Source of the DNA: Incurvaria masculella
Taxonomy: Eukaryota; Arthropoda; Insecta; Lepidoptera; Incurvariidae
Assembly: GCA_946894095.1 (NCBI GenBank)
Contig: OX335652.1
Location: 19,739,001 to 19,803,000 of the forward strand
Length of the DNA: 64,000 nt
Reading direction: 5' to 3'
Shown one piece after another: positions 11,059 to 22,520 of this stretch. Each line of letters begins with the position of its first letter. The stretch's first letter is position 1. Both the position numbers and the translations under genes were made by a program. The notes under the pieces were generated by a model. That model was not told where the DNA came from and did no database searches. It saw nothing but the letters and a program-made list of their open reading frames with translations.

Positions 11059-11413
11059 TTAAGGCTGTTCCGACCCATATAAAGTTGTTTGCACACATAA
11101 CGCAAAAAGTATTGCACTTTAAGACACGAATTAATAATAAAAGTTTAATATAGCATTTGCAGCGAAAACAATTTCACAATTATTCGTTTTGTTACAATTT
11201 AATTAAATACGATTTTTATTTAACAGCGCCATCTAACGGTGTAAAACTTCTAATCGGCAATTACAACAAAACCATTAAACCTGAAATTGTGAATATGTTT
11301 TCGCTGCAACTACTATGGCTATATTTAATATTTTTGACGAATTCGTGCCTTAACGTGCAATACTTTTTTCGTTCTGTGTAAAAAAAACACTGTATGGGTC
11401 GGAACATCCTTAA
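11059..11413. mobile_element. TTAA-flanked fold-back MITE, GTTCCGACCCATA family
   Basis: TTAAGGCTGTTCCGACCCATA on the left mirrors TATGGGTCGGAACATCCTTAA on the right. The arms are complementary for about 140 bp (roughly 11064-11206 with 11263-11408), including the TTGCAGCGAAAAC block. TTAA at 11059-11062 and 11410-11413. No coding capacity. Confidence 0.82.
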
Positions 11414-11480
11414 GGCTCCAACTGACTCCAGCGTTCAGCAAACAAACGATAATGGCAATCTCCAGAAGCACTGAGTTTGC
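11410..11480 (+). mobile_element. Left-end fragment of TTAA MITE, GGCTCCAA family
   Basis: TTAAGGCTCCAACTGACTCC through AGCGTTCAGC and AATGGC matches the left end of the complete element at 26342-26793. It shares its TTAA with the preceding MITE, so one may have inserted at the edge of the other. The right end is not visible. Confidence 0.65.
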
Positions 11481-12241
11481 GAATTGATATTTAATATCTA
11501 ATATCAGGTAACAAATATCTGTGTCTGCACGCTTTTGTTTTTTCGAAAAATCCAAAACGAATGAAATGAAAGCAAACAGAAAATCTTCATACGGATTTTG
11601 TTTTCTCTGTGGTTTGACCCAGAATACATTAACTGATAAAACAAAGACATGCAGACAGAGATATTCGTAGCCTTATATTAAATACCAAATATCAAGTAAG
11701 TTGGAACGTTAGTTTTCAAATTATTAGTAAACTACGTTTGTATGGGAGGCGAAATTTTCTGATGCTTACGGGCCGACCTTAAGAGAAGAGCGAGCCACAC
11801 AGTCCGTGTGCACACTTGACGAAACCCGCTCATTCGTCTCGCGCAACCCCTTTCGATTCCCCCGCGAACGCAATAATTCCCGCTCGAAACACTTTACGAT
11901 CGCCTAAGACGGCGCACCGCTCCTGAATCCGCGACGGCACTAAACCGTTAGCGACGTGCCGACACATGCTCTCGCTCTAATTGAGACGTTGAAAGGACAT
12001 AAATGTGAGCGGACATAAAATCCTGCACTAATTCGTGACGGGGGTCCCTCTGGAGGGTTGTTTGAATGGAAAGCTGCTACTAAACGAGGATAAGGCTGCG
12101 AGATCTCTTTAGACCTCCGCAAACCCTGCATTTAAATGTGTGAATGCACATTTTAGGTTTATAAACGTTGAGTAAATATTATCATCCATTCACCTTTATT
12201 TGTACATTTATTGGCTGAAGATAAGAGAGCATTGCAATTAA
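11481..12241. other. Unassigned DNA with a GC-richer patch
   Basis: About 11800-11960 is GC-rich and CpG-containing (GCTCATTCGTCTCGCGCAAC and neighbours). No repeat partner or coding signature identified. Confidence 0.35.
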
Positions 12242-12857
12242 GAACCGGCCAAGTGTGATTCGGATTCGCACACGAAGGGTACAAGATTGTACCATCGTAC
12301 AAGATTCAACACAAAAAACCGGCCAAGTACGAGTCGGCCTCGCACACGAAGGGTTCCGTACCATCGTACAATATTTAACACAAAAAATCAGGTTAATTGT
12401 ATTCATTTTTATTTTACCTATTTGTTGTTATAGCGACGAAATAAATACATACTCTGTGAACATTTCAGCTGCCTACCTATTACGGTTCATGAGATACAGC
12501 CCTGTGACAGGCAGGCGGACGGACGGACGGACGGACGGACGGACAGCGGAGGCTTAGTAATAGGGTTCCTTTTTCACCCTTTTGGTTCGGAACCCTAAAA
12601 ATCACGTTTTTTACTTTAGTTTTTATAATTTTTTGGTGCTGTTGTTGTATTTGTAGGTTTTATTGTTATAAGGGCAAAATAAATACACACTCTGTAAAAA
12701 TTTCAGCTGCCTACCCATTACGGTTGATTAGATACAGCCCTGTGACAGATGGACGGACGGAGCGACGGACGGACGGACGGATAGATGGACAGTCGGACAG
12801 CGGAAGCTAAGTAACAGGATTCCGTTGGCACCCTTTGGGTACGGAACGCTAAAATTT
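12242..12857 (+). repeat. CGGA-type dispersed repeat, compound copy
   Basis: Two heads (about 12244 and 12319) precede one body, a (CGGA)6-type tract and an end at about 12600. A second body with ATAAATACACACTCTG, its own interrupted CGGA tract and a GGGTACGGAACG end follows to 12857. Best read as copies joined by recombination or template switching. Confidence 0.85.
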
Positions 12858-13270
12858 CTTAGCGTGGTATTGATACGTGAAATCAGTGGTATCTAGGAGT
12901 ATACGCATTGTGTCCATTCGAATATAATTGAGAAATTGATAAATTTGCTTGTATAATCTCATATTAATAAGAGAAAAAGTTTACAGCGTATTTGTTAAAT
13001 TATCATCGATCTCTTTGAATGTGTAAAGCAAAAAAATATGCGTGATTATAAATAGGGAAATGAAAAATAAAGCTTTGGAAAAAAAATACAGGTGATTTCG
13101 TTCGTTCAGAAGAGCACGTCCTCAAAGCCTCATCAACTCGCATTATTTTTGCCAATTTTTCCACAGAAAACTTGACTTTTCAATCACCCATGTTAGTTAC
13201 TTGGTGAGGCAGGGTAGCAGTCTCCGATTTTCGCCCTCTTGTGATTTTGGACTGATTGATGCGCAAGAGA

Positions 13271-13520
13271 AAAAACCGGCCCAGTGCGAGTCGGACTCGC
13301 ACACGTAGGGTTCCGTACCATCGTACATGATTTTTAATTCCTTTAATTTTTATATCTTTATAAAAATTCATGTTATAGCGGCCAAATAAATACATAATTT
13401 ATGAAAATTTCAGCTTCCTATCTGTAACGGTTCATGAGATACATCCCTGTGACAGACGGACGGACGGACGAACGGACAGCTGAGGCTTAGTAATAGGACG
13501 TAGTATGGAGCCCTAAAAAT
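13271..13520 (+). repeat. CGGA-type dispersed repeat
   Basis: Head CCGGCCCAGTGCGAGTCGG, GGGTTCCGTACC, the body and a short CGGA tract. The end is eroded to GGAGCCCTAAAAA. Confidence 0.88.
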
Positions 13521-13737
13521 ATTTATTTAATCTATGAAACACAATGACAAGGCAGAAAAATAAATGCCGACTAACACTTTTTACATTGGATGGTATTTAA
13601 TTTGCTGGCCACTTCCTCCTCCCCACTAACACAAACCATCTCTCACTCACACACACCCTCTCTCTCCTGCATGAACATAAAATTAAATTTTTCGGATACA
13701 CAGTTCACTTACTTCTTTAGATTAGCTGACTTCTCTC

Positions 13738-14266
13738 TTAAGGTGGCCCAACCCGGCGGGCATAACTTATTCGCGGGCGCGGTACAAAACTGTGCTGTTG
13801 CGCTCTGGGACCTTCTCTGTTTCAAAGAATAAGACAGGCTCCGTGATGAGGAAGATGAAACATGTCCACAAAAAAGACAATGTGTATAGAGTATGATTTG
13901 GTAAGTTTAACGAAAATTTTGATTTCAAAACGACTTCTAGCTAAAATTAAACGGCGACCGCTGTAGTCAAAAATCTAACAAAAACCAAATAGGTTATAAA
14001 TCTTGATGACTAATCTTTTTAAGATTTTCTTACTTTATCATTGCGTAAAAAACCACCAAAGTTATTGTATAAAACGCGCGAAAAAATCGCTTTTGGACCT
14101 TATGACTTAGAAACCAAACCCAATTTTACAATGCCAATGGTCATCAGACATCTAGTTCGATCAAATAAAGCTCTTTTGAGCAAAATTTGGGATCTCTGAT
14201 AAGAAATATGGGCGTGATCTTCTTTCCCCGTTTGTATGGGGAGTTGAGCGGTTTGGGCCACCTTAA
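13738..14266 (+). mobile_element. Complete TTAA-flanked MITE, GGTGGCCC family
   Basis: TTAAGGTGGCCCAACCCGG at the left, GGTTTGGGCCACCTTAA at the right, TTAA at 13738-13741 and 14263-14266. Body 529 bp, colinear with the copies at 1000 and 51166. Non-autonomous. Confidence 0.87.
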
Positions 14267-14404
14267 CTTGACTCCAGACTCAACGACGCGTCAGCAGACC
14301 TCGAGGGAGCGCCGCGATTTTGACGATGTCCACAACATGTTTGACGAAACGTCGGAAAGAAGTAAGCTTTACATTGTGTTTCCGTGAAATTTACGTAAGT
14401 TACG

Positions 14405-14555
14405 GACAACTTAAGGTACGTACTTCTTTTTACAGGGATCTTTCTTGAATGAATGTGTCCTTGTTCACGGTCGTCTATACATACATACATGTCACATTTC
14501 CTGGAATAAGCGACGTACATGCTTAGTAAGAAAAAGTATATTTACTTAAATTTAC
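14405..14555 (+). repeat. Dispersed repeat with ATACATACATACATGTCACAT core
   Basis: Shares the GTGTCCTTG-TTCACGGTCG, ATACATACATACAT, TGGAATAAGCGACGTAC and GTATATTTACTT blocks with 15640-15970 and 62695-62885, and in reverse with 55786-56130. Truncated at its left. Class unknown. Confidence 0.7.
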
Positions 14556-14573
14556 GTAACTTTCGTGTTATAT

Positions 14574-14862
14574 TTAGAGTTTCGTACCCAAAGGGCGCCA
14601 AACGGAACCCTATTACTAAGTATCCGCTGTCCGTCCGTCCGTCCGTCTGCCACAAGACTGTATCTTATGAATCGGAATAGGGAGACAGCGGACATTTTCA
14701 CAGAGTGTGTATTTCTGTTGCCACTTTAACGACAAAAATAAAAAACAAATACAAATTAAAGGGGCCACCATACAAGAAACATGATTTATTTGGGTCCAAT
14801 CTTGTATAATAGCACAGAACCCTTCGTGTGCGAGTCCGACTCGCACATGGCCGGTTTTTTCT
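14574..14862 (-). repeat. CGGA-type dispersed repeat
   Basis: Runs from TTTCGTACCCAAAGGGCG through CCGT repeats to CGAGTCCGACTCGCAC and GGCCGG. Full-length layout. A long open frame on this strand runs through the repeat and is not coding. Confidence 0.9.
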
Positions 14863-15639
14863 TCTTGTGTTGATTGCTGTTTCACAGTATTAGTTTGTGT
14901 TATGTCAGAATCAACTAGTGGCCCTCTGAGCTGTAGACTTCGCGAATCTGTCTTTTTGAAAATTTCACATTTTTGAACTGGCTCAAATAAAAAGTCTATG
15001 TAACCTGCGACCTGAACAATGCAACCTGAATAATGCGACCTGTAGAGGAGAATAGCAGTAGATACGAAAGCATTTTTGCCCAATATTCGCTCTTCACTCG
15101 GTCAACTATTTGAATTTGACTCATTAACGGTTCACATTTTCACCAACACAAGAAGCCAAGATATGTGGAGCGTCCCAGAGGGCGCCCTGGCCACTCGACC
15201 AGTCGGAGGGCGGCCCGCCCGCGACGTCGCCGCGTCGCCAACTCATTAGGCGGCCATCTCGAGCGCCCTCCGGCGTTGTTAGCGGGACTCGACCCCGCTA
15301 CACGACTACACGAGAACCCTTCACATGGACACTCGTCGTCTTATTAGCTTTACTTTAAATTTTGGTGTCATATAACCATGTCTGTTTGACTTTCCAATGC
15401 TGTTTACAATTTGATAATGGATGGAACACTATATAAGTGTTTACAATTGTTTTTTTTTATTTCGTTATTATTTTTATGTGGGGCGGGATGGTTAAATGTT
15501 ACATTAAATACTATATTATTTGCGAACTGGACTGATTAATTTTCGATAGCATTATCGTAAGTTGTTATCATTCACAGATAATATACAGATTAAATTTCCT
15601 TCTATTGAATTAAAAATAACATTATAATTACTTTCAATG
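14863..15639. other. Unassigned DNA with a GC-rich block
   Basis: 15160-15330 is strikingly GC-rich (CGGAGGGCGGCCCGCCCGCG at its core) against an AT-rich background. No coding support or repeat partner seen in the window. Confidence 0.4.
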
Positions 15640-15970
15640 TCTGACTTTTCTTGGTTACACTCTGTAAGTGTGTCCGGACAACGCAGGTAAAGCGTTAAAT
15701 CAATGCATGTAGGTATAATCTTAAATGCTGTGTTAGTAGGAGGCATTGATTACGAGATTAAAGCAGGTGGCGAAATCGGAAGACGCGATGCTCGGGAATG
15801 GTATGTTTTGCTGGTTCGTGTCCAGCCTTGCAGTATATTCGTAAAGTACTTAGTTCCTTCTTTAATTAATGTATCCTAGCTTCATCGTCGATTACACATA
15901 CATACAATCACATTCCTTGGAATAACCGAGGACTAAGTAGTACGAAAAAGTATATTTACTTTGATTAGAT
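15640..15970 (+). repeat. Dispersed repeat with ATACATACA core, longer copy
   Basis: Colinear with the reverse complement of 55786-56130. Shared blocks include CAACGC-GGTAAAGCGTT, TAGTAGGAGGCATTGATTACG, GAATGGTATGTTTTGCTGGTT, CCAGCCTTGCAGTATATTCG and CACATTCCTTGGAATAA. No coding frame. Confidence 0.75.
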
Positions 15971-16105
15971 TTTGTTTCTGTTAGAAGTCAAACTACACTA
16001 AATTATGACAAAATCTGAAGGATTCGCTGATACTATTTGCTCTATAAAGAAGAAGCCGCAAAGGAACTTCACTTGTTTATAGATTCAAGTGAAGAACTTT
16101 TACAT

Positions 16106-16304
16106 AAAAACCGGCCAAGTGCGCGTCGGATAAATACATATTATGTGAAAATTTCAGCTGCCTAGCTCGGTTCATGAGATCCAGCCTTGTGACAGACGGA
16201 CGGACGGACGGACGAACGGATGGACGGATGGGTGGACGGACGGACAGCGGAGGCTTAGTAATAGGGTTCTGTTCGCACCTTTTGGGTACAGAACTCTAAA
16301 AACT
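16106..16304 (+). repeat. CGGA-type repeat, internally deleted
   Basis: The head AACCGGCCAAGTGCGCGTCGG jumps directly to ATAAATACATATTATGTGAA, losing the promoter-proximal body. It continues through CAGCCTTGTGACAGA, a long CGGA tract and CTCTAAAAAC. Confidence 0.85.
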
Positions 16305-16623
16305 ACTTTTAGTACAACTAAATTACTTACTTTTTTTTTATAAAATAAGTCACCCATGCCACTGTTTTTACAGGACATTGTAAAGTAGTTTGGAACCGGA
16401 GCGTACCTTCTGGTACTCGAGTCAAGCTGTGTCACACTACCTACCTGTGTGTACTGGCAAACTGCGAGTTATGTTGCTAAGCTGCTTGGGGCAGACGGTA
16501 TCCAGTCCGTTACATTACACGCGTTTAAAAAATTAGAGAAAATATTTTAGGTAATTATAAACTAAATAATTTTAATTTATTTAGTTTACTAGTTTAAGTT
16601 AGTTTTAATATTATTAGTTTTAT

Positions 16624-16840
16624 TAAACCGGCCAAGTGCGAGTCGGACTCGTACACTAAGGGTTCCATGCCATAGTACCAGATTTAAAACAACAAAATCA
16701 CGTTTTTTGTGTCAATTTAATTTTGATTATTTTTTAATTTTTTAAAAACACACTCTATGAAAATTTCAGCTGACTACCTGACGGACGGACGGACGGACGG
16801 GCGGACAGCGGAGGCTTGGCGGGTACGGAACCTTAAAAAT
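16624..16840 (+). repeat. CGGA-type repeat, internally deleted
   Basis: Head AACCGGCCAAGTGCGAGTCGG present. The segment between CAGCTGACTACC and the CGGA tract is missing. Ends GGTACGGAACCTTAAAAAT. Confidence 0.87.
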
Positions 16841-17496
16841 TACCCGCTGCGATTCGTTACGTGTAATCCCATAAAAGTCAATAATCTTCGTAAATCTGTA
16901 AATAAATTAAATGTCAATTTCTCATAAAAATAATTTTGCTGCACACATTTGCTCAAATCCAACAATATCCATAATCCGCAGCTTTTACATATATCGTCCT
17001 AAAGTTGCTAACCCTGAGGCGGGATATACCTTGTTGGTTAGTACTGTAACGGTACCTATGATGTTGATGTCAGAGCCGGTAGTCTGAGTTGTCACCTAAA
17101 TTGGCGATACGGCAAACCGATCGACTGGCGTTTTCGAATGTATGGAGAAATTTAAGAGCGCGCGCAGCGGGCGTTAAGCGAACTAACATTTGCGAGTCCG
17201 AGCTTGATTTCACAGCTTACTCAACGTTGCCGTAAATACGTCGTCGTTGCCGTTTACGTCCACTTCGTGTTTTCATACAAATCGGAAGTCCGCGTTTGAC
17301 TTTGACAGCTTGAAGAAGTAAAACCACAGAATATCTAGTAAATACTTGTATGGAGTTTGGAGAAAACACCAGTCGATCGGTTTGTCGTAAACGCCAATTT
17401 AGGTCAGAACTCAGACTGACCACTCAGGCTTGCTGGCATATATAGAATGTACATTTTGGTACATTTTTAATAAATAAATATAAAAGTTAATAAATC
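16841..17496. other. Unassigned non-coding DNA
   Basis: No gene or repeat identified. Mixed composition without long tandem or inverted structure. Confidence 0.35.
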
Positions 17497-17904
17497 GAGC
17501 GGCTCGTAGCCTAGTGGCGCAGGACTGGCCTAGCGTATCAGAGGCCTGGGTTCAATACCGACTTGCACCACTGTCTTTCTCTTTCCGAGTTCGATAAGTG
17601 CATTTTCGTCACGAATGCGAGCTGCTCCATGGTTCGGAATCCACGTAAAACTGTAGGTCCCCTTCCCCTACTAGGTGGTAGGGTTTAAGACCGCCCGGGT
17701 TGGTACCATCGCATTAGATGGAAAGATGGTCGAAGCGGCAATTAAAAATTGTCCGTGTTTTCCATCCAGTTCAATGTAGCCGTGCTCATAAAGGGAAGGT
17801 CCGGGCATGGCACCAAATTCCTTCGGGAATGTGGTGTATTCGGCTAATATCATAACGGTAGTTGTGTGGTATTAGCCATCCATGTCAGGTCGAATACAAA
17901 AAAA
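17497..17904 (+). mobile_element. Full-length tRNA-headed SINE
   Basis: The 5' head starts GAGCGGCTCGTAGCC. It has a polymerase III A box (TAGCCTAGTGG, 17507-17517) and B box (GGTTCAATACC, 17549-17559), typical of a tRNA-derived head. The body carries CTACTAGGTGGTAGGG, CCGGGTTGGTACCATCGCA and CCTTCGGGAATGTGG. The 3' end is CATCCATGTCAGG followed by an A-rich tail. Serves as the plus-strand reference copy. Confidence 0.87.
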
Positions 17905-18465
17905 CCTAAACAAAGTTCATTTTGTCTTGTCTTTCCTTCGTCACTTATTGACCCACTCTATCCAAGTATACCCTTCTTAATTTTTCTCATTAGAAATTCC
18001 TCATTTCAACATACATTGCACTCATACCCAACTGGTTTGGCAACTTGTTCAGCAAGCTGATTCCTCAGGATATTTTAAATTCTAACGTTGTTCAGTTTTA
18101 TTTATCAAACCACTCCCTTTCGGTTCATCCTCCCTCGTTGGAATCGCCGTGACACGTTCGATTATATTCGACATCCGACTCCCGCGAGGCGCACCGTCTC
18201 CCGTCCGATCCCTCATTTGACAGGAGCTTCCTCTCCCCCTTACCTCACCGCCCTACCCCCCGCACCCCCTACGTCGAAGAGTAATGCAGATTGATAAGCC
18301 GGCACGATGCTGCCTCCCTTCGCGAAAGGGCTACTCTAGAAGGGGATGATTGGGAGGATTATCACAGCTCTGTGCCTCGGGCATAGAAGACACGAAAGCA
18401 GTAAGTAAGTTCCAAAATTTATTTTCTTGGCGTGGAATGCAATTAATTTAAAAAATACTTTTTTT
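17905..18465. other. Unassigned DNA, GC-richer from 18120
   Basis: 18120-18360 is GC-richer and C-rich but shows no repeat partner. Short frames lack motifs. Confidence 0.35.
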
Positions 18466-18658
18466 CATGTAACTGGACATTGGTGGTTAATACCACACCC
18501 ACAGACATAATATTAGCCCAATACACCGCATTCCCGAAGGAATAAGGTATCACGGCAGGACCTTAGATTTATGAGCACGGCTACATTAAGCTGGATGAGA
18601 AACATGAACATTTTTTCTTTAACAAAACTATATTCGTTTTGCTATCAAACCCGCATAG
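18466..18658 (-). mobile_element. SINE 3' part, truncated
   Basis: TGTAACTGGACATTGGTGG through ATATTAGCCCAATACACC, CATTCCCGAAGG and GAGCACGGCTACATTAAGCTGG. The tRNA-like head is missing. Its broken end lies about 20 bp from a TTAA MITE. Confidence 0.75.
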
Positions 18659-18676
18659 GTAAAGATATAAAGGGTG

Positions 18677-18925
18677 TTAACGGAGTTATGGTCCAAAAGC
18701 CAACCACGTATTCCTTGACATATTTGGAGCAAAAAAGGTAGAAGACCTTTTGTTGTCCAACTTAAAAAAAAATTGTCATCCCCATACATTTTTGTAAATA
18801 CCTACAAACAAAATGTATGGGGAGGACGACATTTTTTTCAGTCGTACAAAAAAAAAATATCTACCTTTTTCGCTCCAAATATGCCAAGGAACACGTGGTT
18901 AACTTTTGGACCATAACTCCGTTAA
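18677..18925. mobile_element. Palindromic MITE, TTAACGGAGTTATGG ends
   Basis: TTAACGGAGTTATGGTCCAA mirrors TTGGACCATAACTCCGTTAA. The arms pair along nearly the whole 249 bp (TTTGGAGC-AAAAAGGTAGA, CCCCATACATTT). TTAA sits at both ends but is part of the palindrome, so TA versus TTAA targeting cannot be separated from one copy. Confidence 0.8.
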
Positions 18926-19080
18926 TAACCTGTATACGGGTGTCCGAGGTTCGTTCAGGAATATCAAAGGATCGTGATATGTATCGTATGTATAGCGCGG
19001 TAAAGAATTAATGTTTCTTATATCTCAGTTCTTTCCAATGCCGCCATTTTCAAACAATGTAAATGCATTCGACAGTGTAA

Positions 19081-19160
19081 GCGCGCTCTAAGATCGCGGG
19101 CGGGTATCAAACTTACCTCACCCCGGCGTCTCCCCCGCACCGCTTGGGCTTAGAGCGCGC
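19081..19160. repeat. Perfect 12-bp GC-rich inverted repeat
   Basis: GCGCGCTCTAAG at 19081-19092 and CTTAGAGCGCGC at 19149-19160, with a 56-bp C-rich spacer. Similarity may extend outward through GTGTAAG/GTGTG, suggesting a tiny MITE-like unit. Confidence 0.6.
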
Positions 19161-20270
19161 ACACATTAAATACAATGAAAACTTTAAAAATTCATATCTC
19201 GAAAATTAGTATATGTTTAAGAGGCGTAAGTGCATACCCCGTCGAATGGTGTCCTGTGCTGGCCGGACGTGGTCAGTGAGTATTTGGGTTGGGAGGGACT
19301 CGAGGAACTCCCTGAACCTCGCGTTGCGTTGCGTCGCGTCTCGAAGCACGCGCAGTTGCGCGGAAGACGATTCCTCCTGGTTTCACCTCAGGGCACGAAG
19401 GCTATCCGGCCACTACACAATCCCTGTGCGAAGCACCACATTAATTATTCGCTTTTGTCGGCAAAACGCGAGGATCGCGATGCGAAATTAACCAGACACG
19501 GATTCACACGATTGACAACTAACTTGACACTTCTGTTTGACAGCTGAAGCTGGCAAACTACATTCTAGTGGCTTGCAATTTGTAGGAATAGGTAGGAACC
19601 TTTATCTTTTTGTAATGTGTTTATTTGAATTTATATAATGGCTCATTTCGATATTCCTAACCGAACCTCGGACACGCTCTATATTCTTATTATTTAAGTC
19701 TCATAGTCCGAATATTTAAAAGATATGTCGCAAAAAGTAACCCTCTCAAAAATACTATTGCATAAGAAGAATAACGCGCAGCCCTGATCATTACTCTTCT
19801 CGTTTGTTTCCTGCTGTTTGTTCTTCTCGACTGTATCTGAATGTTCAAATTGTGTTTGTTATCTCATTAACGATGCAACGCTTAAGTTTTTAAATGTCTG
19901 AACAAATTTAATAATTGTTAAGTTGATTGAATTAAAGTTTACTTGGGACTTGTTTAGTGTTTGTAACCTTTCAGCTTTGTTTATGTATCTCATGGTGATG
20001 ATCCTATTGGTCATATTTTTTTTGTGGATTATTTTAAAAATATAAAAAAGTAATATTTGTGTGTGCGAAATAGTCTGAGTAGACAGAATCGAGGCAATGC
20101 AACTAATATTGCGTAATAACTCGCAAAGTGTCTACTATACTACTATTTATATTAATACATTTTTGTCATAATATATTTATATCTTGTACCGCAAATGTCC
20201 TTTGATATGTCCATTAAGGGACGAATATCTATGGGGTGGAGTGCCTATATCTTCAATCTGTTGAAATCAT
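19161..20270. other. Unassigned DNA with moderately GC-rich 19210-19550
   Basis: 19230-19540 is open in two overlapping frames of about 100 codons. Neither shows a recognisable domain. The remainder is AT-rich. Confidence 0.3.
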
Positions 20271-20274
20271 GATT

Positions 20275-20500
20275 CCATCAACTCGCATGCCCGAAGGACC
20301 ACATGGGTTGCATTGCACGCAAAACTGTCGGTCCCCCTCATTACCTTCAACCCCGTCATGTTGGTACCATCGTATTGAATAAACAATGGTCGAAGCAGGC
20401 GTTATTGTATTCCATGCAGTTGTATAAAGCCTTATAATGTTAGAAATGTACTGCCATGGCACCTAGTTTCGATTGTGTATTTTGGTCTAATATCACAGTA
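20275..20500 (+). mobile_element. Decayed SINE body
   Basis: Retains AACTCGCATGC, AAAACTGTCGGTCCCC, TTGGTACCATCG, ATGGTCGAAGC and GCCATGGCACCTAG in SINE order. Strongly diverged; no usable head. Confidence 0.6.
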
Positions 20501-21397
20501 GGATAGGTCCGTTTAAAATGTTAAGAAATACATTTATCATTATAATATTGAATAGCATATTCGTTATTACAAATAAAAGAATTTATATTTATGTAAATTC
20601 TCTAACATTAAATTTTAAAACAACATCGATAATCATTAAAATAAATACACCCAATTATAAGACCTTATCCAGAAATAAGGCTTATTACATCACTCCCTTT
20701 CTATCAACTGATGACAGCTTTTAACTTGATTGAAAATGTTGTAACGACAGAATTAAATATAAAAGAGATACCCGATGCAGGTACAACGATTTCGCTCCAA
20801 TTACTATCATTAAGAATTTCGGAACTAAACGCGATTTAATATAATTTCGAAAAATTATACTGCCGCATCTTTCGATATAATTTTCGACACTGCCTAAATG
20901 GGAAATAAGTGACCAATTTGTAAACATGAGATATCTTGCTTGCCTATGCACTTAAAGGTGACCTCCATCACTACACTTCCCCAGGGGTAGGTAGACATTT
21001 TGTATCTTCGAATGGTTCGTCAAGATTATGTTTTTTTTTCATGCACCATAATATTTCTTACAAGCTTTCTATTCAGATTATTGAAAAGAGGGAGATTTTT
21101 TTTCTTTGAACATTCTTTTGAATTCAAGATCAATGCGGAGATCGCAGATTCTGTTAGAAATGAATGTACATGCCATGATTTTTTCTGTTTCTTTTCAAAA
21201 AATATATTACAGTGCTTCAATGTAGATGTCGCTGTATAAACTTAAATAAAAGGGGTAAAAGTATTTAAAAGTATATTATGGTTTAGATAAAATTAGTCTA
21301 CGTCCGGCCCATAAACGTAGATCCGTTTTTCCAAACCAGCGAGCATCAATGGTTTTTCCATGCTCGCTGTTTAAAATATATCATCGAAATTATAATG
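20501..21397. other. Unassigned AT-rich DNA
   Basis: Nothing recognised except a small hairpin, AGCGAGCAT/ATGCTCGCT, near 21339-21368. Confidence 0.35.
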
Positions 21398-21635
21398 TTA
21401 AGGGCCGATTTTTCAATACTCAGATAGCACTTATCGGACTGATATTACAAATTCACGTTTGTCAAAAGACGTATAGTAATTGCCGAAGAATTATATCTTC
21501 TATAACAATTATCTGACTATAATTTTACTAATAAACATATGGACTTACCTTATCGGATGGATAAGCAGAAGCGTAAATAAATCCTTTGAATAGTCATCTG
21601 GCTGTTTATCTGACTAATGAAAAATCAGCCCTTAA
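21398..21635. mobile_element. TTAA-flanked MITE, GGGCCGATTTTTCA family
   Basis: TTAAGGGCCGATTTTTCAAT at the left mirrors ATGAAAAATCAGCCCTTAA at the right. Inner ends share an AGATAA/TTATCT extension. Length 238 bp, non-coding, TTAA at 21398-21401 and 21632-21635. Confidence 0.82.
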
Positions 21636-22334
21636 AATAACAGATATAGTACACTGATCTTCAATAGGATATACTTTATTATTAAAACGAATCAATGAAA
21701 ATAGCGAATACTTCTTTGCTGAAAATGTTTACTAACTCAATCGATGTTAACATCATTCAGTGCTTACTACTAACTTAACATTCACACAATGATCAATTTC
21801 ATTGCTGATATTCAATTACTATTCAAATGCATTTGAAAAACGCACAAGTTCGGTATTTGATGTTTTCGATTCTTTGGTAATTTTCTCTCGTCGCCTCCTC
21901 CAACCGAGCCCGAATCGCCGAGGCAATAAATCGGTGGTTCCGTATAGTTAACGCACAAAAGCCGCCAGTAACCTGCGATTACCCAGATTTATGCGACGCC
22001 TGTAAATCAAAGCCTACTTTACCTTTATCCGACGAAATAAGAATATGTGCGGAGAAGGCTCTCGGACGCTCGGACATGGAGGTTTTTTAAGAAGATTAAG
22101 GCCGTTAAAAGCTCCGGTGCAGTCAAAATATACGTAGGTGTAATGTTCTTTTCGAAATGGTCAAGTCGTTGGTGTAACAAGCCTGCTTGTGTTCAGTTTG
22201 ATTCTTAGGCCGTAGATTAGGCAAGATCGAATTCAATGATTTTATTATGGAAATGCTTTAAATTTATCTTATTAAGTAACTTACAATCAAGCATTGTTAA
22301 AAAATACTAAACCAACTTATAGAATGAGGCGATC
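21636..22334. other. Unassigned AT-rich DNA
   Basis: No repeat partner or coding frame recognised. Confidence 0.35.
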
Positions 22335-22520
22335 TATTAAGTTATTGTATTGTATAAGAAAGAAAGAAAATACGTTTATTTTTTCCCAACACACAATTTA
22401 GAACAATTATAAAATTCGACGTACACATTTGTGGAGAAAAAAAGGAGCCAGCTCAGCATTTTGTGCTGCAGGTCCATCTTGATGAGTGAACTACAGCGCT
22501 GATTTTACGCTGGTCCGGAC
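22335..22520 (-). repeat. Probable LINE 3'-end remnant
   Basis: AAGAAAGAAAGAAAATACG-TTTATT followed by GGAGCCAGCTCAGCATTTTG resembles minus-oriented 3' ends of lepidopteran LINEs. Recognition is from family memory, without a partner in the window. Confidence 0.35.

Noticed and set aside
14616..15083. 155-codon minus-strand open frame
   Set aside because: It runs through a CGGA-type repeat and into unrelated flank; the sequence is explained by the repeat.
17497..17570. Functional tRNA gene
   Set aside because: A and B boxes are present but the sequence continues directly into a SINE body and the cloverleaf stems are poor; it is a SINE head. The same applies at 39500-39573.
19213..19547. Overlapping frames of about 92 and 105 codons as a host exon
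   Set aside because: No splice-site context, conserved motif or preferred frame could be identified.
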